From Cacajao melanocephalus (taxonomy: Eukaryota; Chordata; Mammalia; Primates; Pitheciidae), in contig CAUYLG010013852.1 of assembly GCA_963573385.1 (NCBI GenBank), positions 1 through 64,000 on the forward strand: a stretch of 64,000 nt of DNA, read 5' to 3'. The notes beneath the pieces are model-generated. The model had not been told where the DNA came from. It did no database searches and was given only the letters and a program-made list of their open reading frames with translations. This document shows positions 57,613-64,000 of this stretch, one piece after another. Every line of letters begins with the position of its first letter. The first letter of the stretch is position 1. The translations under genes were made by a program, and so were the position numbers.

Positions 57613-58384
57613 TTTGCCCCAGCTTTTCCCCATATTTCTAGCTGTGAGGTGGACTCATGGAGGGAAAGCATTCATCTCATGGGAACCTCAAAATTCTTGG
57701 AATGTGAATTCTAAGAGCCTCCAAGCCAGATTAGCTACCCTGAGTTGGGCTGTGCCTCTGAACATGCCTCCCTTGAAAAATATCCCCGGTTCTCAGGGGA
57801 CATTTTCAACTCTGGTTTGAAAGTTGGATAGTTTGTGCTTGTTTCTAATGAGCTTCCTGTCTTAGAAGGGGAAAACAAAGGCTATCTAATAAACACAGCT
57901 GATTAGCAAGCCCTGAAATATCCCAAACTCCTAAGAAAGGAAAGCCAATTGTGTGTGAGGGTGTGCAAACTCACACAGGGCAGTATAATTGAAGGAAGCT
58001 CTCAAGGAGTCGGCGTATTTCAGAAGAATGCATCATCCGCCGCCTTAAAGCTGGGCTCCCTGACCCTGGCGTTGGTTTAGCTGCTGGAAATGCACTGCAG
58101 CAGGACGGCATGTAACCATCAGTGACACATTCAAAACATCCTCTGCACATGCCAGCACTGCTGGGGGTGGGGAGTGTCTACAAGAAACACCTGACTTATT
58201 AAGAAATCCCTATTCCTTTCAGCCAGAACATGCTACCCAGGCTCCACAATGACTTGGCAGCACCACAGCAGGCTTGCACACTCACCCAGCTTTGCTTTCT
58301 GAGCGGGACTCCTGAGAAGAACACGTTCCATGGTGCCCTCCTTGCTCGGAGACTCTACTTCAGCTCAGCCACAGTATGTAAGCC
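57613..58384. other. Repeat-poor segment with a candidate exon
   Basis: No interspersed repeat recognised. Contains a few CpGs (GAGTCGGCGTATTTC, CATCCGCCGCC near 58035) and a candidate plus-strand exon (see next entry). Confidence 0.4.
58223..58377 (+). other. Candidate 155-nt exon, unproven
   Basis: CCCTATTCCTTTCAG precedes 58223 as a good acceptor, and CAGTAT|GTAAGC follows 58377 as a fair donor. A frame opening at ATG 58230 is open across it (part of the 110-codon frame 58230-58562, whose 3' part lies in MIR and LTR). No homology recognised. It might be an exon of a non-coding transcript, or chance. Confidence 0.2.
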
Positions 58385-58535
58385 ACAGCCAGCAGCATCA
58401 TTCTTACTTATTCGCATTTATTGGGTTAACTGGGTATCATGCATGATACTATTTCTCTGCATTGACTCAGCTGATATGACAACCCAATCAACCAGGTTGC
58501 CTTTGGATCCTTATTTTATAGACAAGGTAACCAAG
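58385..58535 (-). mobile_element. MIR SINE, antisense, part 1
   Basis: CATGCATGATACTATTTCTC and TTATTTTATAGACAAGGTAA are antisense MIR, interrupted after the target sequence CCAAG. Confidence 0.75.
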
Positions 58536-58890
58536 TGTATTAGTCTGTTTTCACACTGCTGATAAAGACATACCTGAAACTGGGAAGAAAAATAGGTTTA
58601 ATGGACTTACAGTTCACATGGCTGGGGAGGCCTCACAATCATGGCAGAAGGCAAGGAGGAGCAAGTCACGTTTTACATGGAGCAGGCAAAGAAAGAGAAC
58701 CAAGCGAAAGGGGTTTCTCTTCATAAAACCATCAGATTTCATGAGACTTATTCACTACCATGAGAACAGTATGAAAGAAACCACCCCCATGATTCAATTA
58801 TCTCCCACTAGGTCCCTCCACTACATGAGGGAATTATGGGAGCTACAGTTCAAGATGAAATTTGAGTGGAGACACAGCCAAACCATATCA
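58536..58890 (-). mobile_element. MST MaLR solo LTR, antisense, complete
   Basis: The plus strand begins TGTATTAGTCTGTTTTCACA and ends GCCAAACCATATCA, the reverse of a TG...CA LTR. The 5-bp CCAAG at 58531-58535 is repeated at 58891-58895, the 5-bp duplication expected for MaLR insertion. Frame 58618-58908 is the usual LTR artefact. Confidence 0.96.
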
Positions 58891-59016
58891 CCAAGGATAG
58901 AGAACTAAAGACTCCACCAGGGGGTTATAGGTCATGAGCACTGCAGCCCAAATTTGAATGCAGGCCTTCAGACTCCAGAGACTGTGGTTGCAACCACTGG
59001 GCTGCACTGCCTCCCC
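58891..59016 (-). mobile_element. MIR SINE, antisense, part 2
   Basis: CAAATTTGAATGCAGGCCTT, CAGACTCCAGAGACTGTGG and CCACTGGGCTGCACTGCCTC are the MIR head region, continuing 58535. Confidence 0.88.
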
Positions 59017-59194
59017 CAAAGACTTAATTAGAAGGTTCTTCAAAGGAGAGCTCTAAGTACATGTGAAAAGGGAACTCTTGCAGGCCTCTGTTGTTCTGAA
59101 CATGCACATGTTAAATGAGAGTGCAAACTTTCCAAGTAACTTCTATGCATTTCATTTAAGGGTGGTGTGTGTGTGTGTGGCAGTTCCCCTTAGT

Positions 59195-59660
59195 GGGTTG
59201 TAAATGCCCTAAAGGCAGGAACTGTATGTGATATCTTTTGGTCTCCCATACCTAGCCAACTGCCTGGCATATAGCAAGTGGTCTGGCAGTATGTTTTTAA
59301 AGAGGGGAGTGAGGATGATGATCCTAATGAAATGACACTGCTCTCTGAGCCTTGTGGTTCTTTTCAGCCTGGCCTCCCACACTCTTCTGCAGGCAGCCTA
59401 TACTCCAGCCACACTGATCACCTCCCCCTAGTCCCATAGACACACCCATGGTTTCACGTCTCTGTGACTTTGGCTACGATGTGGCCTCCACCTGGAATAC
59501 TATTCTCTCCTCTCTCATGCTTCCTTAAAAGCATCTCAATGCCACTTTCTCAGGAGACCTCTGTGGGTCCCTCCTGCAGCTAGAAATAATCCCTCATTCT
59601 GAACTCTCACAGTTCCTGTTAGTTTCTTCTCATTCTTTCCCTACCTCCTCTCATCTCAGA
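59195..59660 (+). mobile_element. L2 LINE fragments
   Basis: AATGCCCTAAAGGCAGGAAC and ACTGCCTGGCATATAGCAAG form one end. TCCAGCCACACTGATCACCT, CACCTGGAATACTATTCTCT and TCAGGAGACCTCTGTGGGTC form another L2 piece. A last L2 end lies near 59780-59836. Confidence 0.78.
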
Positions 59661-59836
59661 GTGTTATTGTGATGCTGAGCTGAGATCATGTTCAAGGAAG
59701 CTCTCTGTAAACCAGGAGGCAGTATTCAAACATGAAGGCATATGAGGGCCTCACTAAGGAATGATATGGTCAATGGTGTCCAGTTCTATGTTGCTTAGTA
59801 CAGTACTTCACACACTCAAGGAGTATTTGCTGAAAG

Positions 59837-60129
59837 CCTGTCCAAAGACCCCTTGCCCTCTTCCCTAGAGTCAGGTGCAGCACTTCCAAATCAAGTTGAG
59901 GTGACCTTCACTGGGTCAAAGAAAATCTCCTTAGGAATTAATTGGAAAACCATGGGAAAGGAAAAAACAGAAATATCTACTGAGCACCCCTCCAGAAGGC
60001 TTTCATATGCCAATTATTCTCAACTCTATCATATCCGACGTCCTCTTTTTGTGACAAATATTTTGCAATTGTCCCTTTACTGTCCTGAAATGAAATTCAT
60101 CGAGAATGTATATGGCAGTGATTAGCTAA
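59837..60129. other. No repeat or gene recognised
   Basis: A 90-codon frame (59853-60125) has no known match. Confidence 0.35.
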
Positions 60130-60466
60130 CTGCTCACCAAACCTTGTTCTTCCTCTTCCCAGGATCGCTAAACTGGATTTCCCAGCCTTCTATGTGCTGA
60201 GATGTTGCAGGTGACTGAGTTTTAGCCAATGAATTGGGAGCACCACTTACAGGCCTAGACCTGTGAAAACCTCATTCCAGCAAATCCTAGGACTGCCCTG
60301 ATCACCTTGGAAGCCATATTTTAAATAGAGCAGAGTCTGGCTGTGTGGACCCCAGCTCCTGAAAGGCCTATATGTAAGGAAGAAATCAACTTCTGTTGCT
60401 TAAGGCACTGAAATTTGGCAGCTTATCGTCTGTCTATAGGCACTAGCATTGGCCTAATACAATAAA
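60130..60466 (+). mobile_element. Old LTR-like repeat, probably MaLR class
   Basis: CTGAGTTTTAGCCAATGAAT, ACCTTGGAAGCCATATTTTA, GTTGCTTAAGGCACTGAAAT and ATTGGCCTAATAC. Same broad class as 4675 and 39380. Confidence 0.5.
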
Positions 60467-60499
60467 ACGTGCTTCTAGGTATCTATGGCTTCCAGTCTT

Positions 60500-60695
60500 G
60501 AATCAACAGCGTGTTCTAGTGGCAGTAAGGAAAATTTGAGTAGAAAGAAAGCTGGGCCTAGAATCAAGAGTTGGGCTCTAATCTGGCCTCTGCCACTAAA
60601 GTAGCTGATTGACATGAGTCAAGTTTGTTCACTTCCTCAGGGTTTCAGTTTCTATGACTGTCAAATAAAGGGTGGAAGAAATTATCTTAAAAGTC
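60500..60695 (+). mobile_element. MIR SINE, sense
   Basis: GTGTTCTAGTGGCAGTAAGG, GGCCTCTGCCACTAAAGTAG and TCCTCAGGGTTTCAGTTTCT follow MIR. Confidence 0.85.
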
Positions 60696-61036
60696 TACCC
60701 AGCTCTGCACCACAGGACTCCACTGTCAGCTCCAAGGGGCCAGGGCCATGTCTGCCCCATACCTGAGGTCTTGGTCTCTTTATGGAAGGGGTATGTATGT
60801 GGGTGTGTGCAGATAAGAGATGTAGATACTATACAGGAGAGGCAGAGGGAAGGGGGAGGTATAAAGTGCCAGGAGGATAACAACAATGGTCTCTGACACA
60901 CACACACAAAGAGGATTTGATACCCCATAGACCTGTTGATATCTGGCAATTATAAGAGAGCAAGTTATAAGATCATGAGTTTCATAGATTATAGAATTCT
61001 CATGCAAGAAGTGACATATTAGTGTTAAAAAACACT
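60696..61036. other. No repeat or gene recognised
   Basis: Unique-looking, with a short CA run at 60896-60908. Confidence 0.35.
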
Positions 61037-61257
61037 GGTTTCTTTTTTTTTTTTTTTTTTTTTTTGAGACAGGGTCTTACTCTGTTGCCCAAGCTGCAGT
61101 GTAGTGACATAATCATAGCTCACTGCATAATTTTTTGCAGAGAAGGGGTTTCACTGTGTTTCCCAGGCTGGTCTTGAACTCCCAGGCTCAAGCAATCTTT
61201 CCACTTCAGCCTCCCAAAGTGTTGGGATTACAGTCATTAAGCTACCACGCTCAGCTG
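61037..61257 (-). mobile_element. Alu SINE, antisense, internally deleted
   Basis: A long T-run, GAGACAGGGTCTTACTCTGT, then after GCTCACTGCATAA it jumps to TTTTTTGCAGAGAAGGGGTT, missing about 80 bp. It ends TACCACGCTCAGCTGG. Confidence 0.95.
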
Positions 61258-61840
61258 GAAAAAACAAAACAAAACAAAAAAAACCTTCTTGAATAAGAGA
61301 ATTGCACCACAGAAGAGGAGGAACAGGGTTTGGTGAGCAGGTAGCCAGCACCTCCTTCCCTCTGCCTCTCTTTGCATCTCCCAAGTATCCCCCAAACTAG
61401 CACACACCCACATACACACCACTCCCACTAAATAGACCCCGGACACCAGGGCCATCCAAAAACTTCCATTTTTTCTATCCTTGCACATTCTGCTCCCATG
61501 TTCTCCAGCCCCTCCCAAAAGCCCCCAAGCTTTGTGACTCCTCTACCTCCCCTAAACTATTTCCCTCTCCAAGTACTAAAATGCTAAGTATTTATTTTAG
61601 GATGGAAGAAAATTGCAGCCTGTAATTAGCACATTTTTCAAACATATTGCCTAAACCACTGCTGTGTGGTGGAGCCAAGAAAAAGCAGTAGTAAAATTAA
61701 CAAGGTTTATTAAACAGAAGAAGCCATTCAGAGCTGAGCTAATACAACAACCACATGGAAGTTCCTCCTCCCTCCTGGGGTAGCTCTCTCAATCATCTCT
61801 TAAAGAGTAATGACACTCTCCTCTGAAAGCCAAAGACATG
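61258..61840. other. No repeat or gene recognised
   Basis: Starts with an AAAAC run. The rest is unique-looking, C-rich in part. Confidence 0.35.
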
Positions 61841-61965
61841 CTTCTGGCAAAAGGCACCATTTGAACAAATTACCTTTTGGAGAAGTCATTTGCCAGGGAG
61901 ATAAGGTAGGAAAGGGCCTTCCCATAAAAAGAAAACTCATTGAGGAAACACAGAAATATGAAAGC
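61841..61965 (+). repeat. Local duplication, copy 1
   Basis: 125 bp starting CTTCTGGCAAAAGGCACCAT and ending CAGAAATATGAAAGC. It matches 62458-62582 with 7 differences and no gaps (about 94%). Not a repeat I recognise. Confidence 0.95.
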
Positions 61966-61984
61966 TGTGTCTCTCCGCATGTCA

Positions 61985-62135
61985 CAAACAGGGATCAGGG
62001 AAGAGAGCTGGATTTATAACTCAGCTCTAAGATCTGTGAGCTGTGTGACCTTAAGTTAGTCAAACAACCTCTCTGAGTCTCAGTTTCCCATCTGCAAAAT
62101 AACAAAAACCTGTCTGATATACCTGATATATAACA
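61985..62135 (+). mobile_element. MIR SINE, sense
   Basis: GAGCTGTGTGACCTTAAGTT, CTGAGTCTCAGTTTCCCATC and TGCAAAATAACAAAAACCTG follow MIR. Confidence 0.88.
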
Positions 62136-62457
62136 GGACTACTACGATCACATCCATGCATACAAGATCGAATACACTAATACATGTTAAAGTGTTTTCT
62201 AAACTTGAAGGCCTATATTCTTTTAGGTTATTATTTGACACTTTTCTCTTTCCATCTTCTTTCTCTCTCCCCAACAACTCTCACACACTCCTCTCTCCAA
62301 GCCCTTAGTGTAGGACTGTGTCAGCTAAGTAGGAGGGGTGTTCCCTAAGTTGAACAAAGATATGTCATATGGGTGAGTCGTCCTAATCTGGGATACATGG
62401 AAAGCAACAGAAACTCAGGGGAGTGCTAGCAACATCACCTGGGGCAGGTGGGAACAG
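62136..62457. other. No gene recognised
   Basis: Unique-looking, lying between the two copies of the local duplication. Confidence 0.35.
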
Positions 62458-62582
62458 CTTCTGGCATAAGGCACCATTTGAACAAATTACCCTTTGGAGA
62501 AGTCATTTGCCGGGGAGAGTAGGTAGGAAAGGGCCTTCCCATAAAAGGAAAACTCATTGAGGAAACACAGAAACATGAAAGC
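62458..62582 (+). repeat. Local duplication, copy 2
   Basis: 125 bp starting CTTCTGGCATAAGGCACCAT and ending CAGAAACATGAAAGC, direct repeat of 61841-61965 with an offset of 617 bp. Confidence 0.95.
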
Positions 62583-63137
62583 CTACGGCCAGTTTGGGAA
62601 ATGGCAAGTTGGTTCTTCTGGCTGAAGCCCTAGGAAGGTTCAATAATGCTGAATGCTAGGAATTTATTAGATGTTTAGTCATGCATTGATTAAATATCTC
62701 ATCTACTGAATGTCAGGTCCTGGGTGCTAGGCCCTGCAAAGTTTTTAAAGGATTGTTAAGAGAGATTATTCAGAAAGAAAGTAAACGTCCTTCTAATTGT
62801 GAATTCCAAGAGTCTTCATTCTCAATGCAGCATCCCGTCCTGCCCACTGGGTCTAGGGATGTAGGTTGTGGCATGAGGTCAATGATGAGGCTCCCTCAAA
62901 CAATATGGGTTTCAGATTTTTCTCTGAGACTTCAACCAGTGAAATGCACAGATACCGTGGATGGGCTGGGCGGTAACCACACATGGGAATAAGCCAAGAA
63001 TCTTCTTTAATCCAGATAGATTGGATGTCATCTTAGGAAGGCAGATTGAAACAGTTTAACATGTGGAAATTTATGCTAGTGTGTTGCACCCAGTATGAAG
63101 AAAGACTACATAAAGAGCAGAGGATGATCAGATCAAA
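62583..63137. other. No gene supported
   Basis: Unique-looking or very old repeat debris. The 79-codon frame 62753-62992 has no known match. Confidence 0.35.
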
Positions 63138-63192
63138 ATCTACCCTACAGGGGCATCTACCCTACAGGGCAAATCTACCCTACAGGAGCAAA
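63138..63192. repeat. Three tandem 17-20 bp units
   Basis: ATCTACCCTACAGG starts units at 63138, 63155 and 63173, followed by a degraded ATCGATCCTACC. Confidence 0.95.
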
Positions 63193-63249
63193 ATCGATCC
63201 TACCCAAGAAGTTGGCATGGCCATCCAAGTGCCACCCAGTGGAAAAGGG

Positions 63250-63405
63250 GTTCTACACTTGCCACTCAGACACCAGTAGCGTCACCTGGAGCTGGTTAGA
63301 AATATGGCATTTCAGGCCCCTCCTCCAGACTCGCCAAATTAGAATCTACCTTTCAATAAACTTTCTGAAAGATCTGTATGCATATTGCATTTTAAAAATC
63401 ACAAC
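63250..63405 (+). mobile_element. MER5A hAT MITE
   Basis: GCGTCACCTGGAGCTGGTTA, GCATTTCAGGCCCCTCCTCC and AATTAGAATCTACCTTTCAA follow MER5A. Confidence 0.85.
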
Positions 63406-63758
63406 TCCAGACTTTTTCCAGAAAGGGTCAGAGATGAATCTCCAAGGCTTAGCTGGCCTTAGGGTCTCTGTCCCAGCTACTCAGTGCTGCTGCTGCAGTA
63501 TGAAAACAGCCATAGGCAAGATGTCAATGAATGAGTCTATTCACTTGAATGGCTCTGTTTTAACAAAACTTTATTTATGGACACTGAGATTTGGATTTCT
63601 TATCGTTTTCACATATCGCAAAACAGTATTCTTCTTTTTATTTTTTTTTTTCAGCCACCGAAACATGTATAAACCATTCTTAGTCCAGGGGCCATACAGA
63701 AACAAGGAGTGGGCCATATTTGCCCCACAGGTCAGTTTGCCGACTCCTGCTTAGACCA
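63406..63758. mobile_element. hAT-Charlie-type non-autonomous element, 3' part
   Basis: AAAACTTTATTTATGGACAC, GAAACATGTATAAACCATTC, CAGGGGCCATACAGAAACA and GGTCAGTTTGCCGACTCCTG, preceded by AGGGTCTCTGTCCCAGCTAC, match a dispersed hAT-type element whose exact name I am unsure of. The 180-codon frame 63212-63754 spans this and MER5A and is not a gene. Confidence 0.68.
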
Positions 63759-64000
63759 CAAACTTGAGTATCTATGCCAACTCAGTGCCCCAGGTAATTT
63801 CTCTGGTTTCAAAACTCTTCTAGTTTTCTTTGTATAATGCATCCCTTAAATAGGAATCTCCTGTGCACAGTTAACATGAGTACAGCCACTTCTGCTGTAC
63901 TGACAAATCAGGTCTCTAAAAGACAGATAGAAGAATATGGTAAATACACAAAGGTAAAGTCTTCCCTGTGAATATTGTGAGTGGAGAATTAGCTGCCTTC
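63759..64000. other. Right edge, unassigned
   Basis: No gene or repeat recognised. Confidence 0.3.

Noticed and set aside
63212..63754. 180-codon frame, the longest in the window
   Set aside because: It runs through MER5A and a hAT element and a poly(T) stretch; repeat-derived and without domain.

Overview
This is primate, almost certainly human, nuclear DNA from an old, gene-poor region. The evidence is about a dozen Alu copies on both strands, THE1/MST and MLT1 MaLR LTRs, MLT2 ERVL LTRs, L1 pieces ranging from a primate-type 3' end to very decayed L1M/HAL1-like relics, half of a MADE1 element, and many MIR and L2 fragments. All family names come from recognising consensus text by eye; no repeat library was searched, so subfamily names and outer borders are approximate.

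I find no protein-coding gene I can support. The long open frames are explained by repeats or low complexity: a 163-residue frame antisense to decayed L1 ORF2 (53993-54484), a Ser/Phe/Leu-rich frame in a polypyrimidine tract (37673-38116), a His-rich frame in a CCA/CAT minisatellite (46243-46662), and frames in an antisense L1 5' UTR (1412-2221). The one sizeable frame outside recognisable repeats is 145 codons at 37051-37488. No tRNA, rRNA or snRNA gene was recognised.

Layout: 1-2.7 kb antisense Alu and L1; 2.9-4.65 kb HAL1-like relic; 5.4-11.7 kb Alu, L2, MIR, MER5, THE1 and MLT1 relics; 11.7-13.2 kb an L1 split by an MST LTR; 13.2-17 kb mostly unique DNA with a CA repeat; 17.4-21.4 kb MST, MLT2 and MIR cluster; 21.5-26.5 kb nested L1 complex; 27-31 kb L2/MIR and a pyrimidine microsatellite; 31.3-36.5 kb MLT2, two Alus and hAT/MIR relics; 36.5-39.2 kb unique DNA with two polypyrimidine tracts; 39.2-42.5 kb old repeats; 42.5-45.5 kb antisense L1 carrying Tigger and Alu insertions; 46.2-46.7 kb minisatellite; 47-51.3 kb old repeats and a repeat-poor island; 51.4-56.2 kb L1 and Alu; 56.2-56.9 kb second minisatellite; 57-64 kb L2/MIR with Alu and MST insertions, a local duplication and a hAT element.

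The main interest is rearrangement history rather than a new system: a 72-bp A-rich insert flanked by a perfect 13-bp duplication, a 125-bp duplication about 0.6 kb apart, two Tigger fragments sharing the same L1-like filler, a tandem duplication inside an L1, two short perfect inverted repeats, and two candidate exons with good splice-site pairs.
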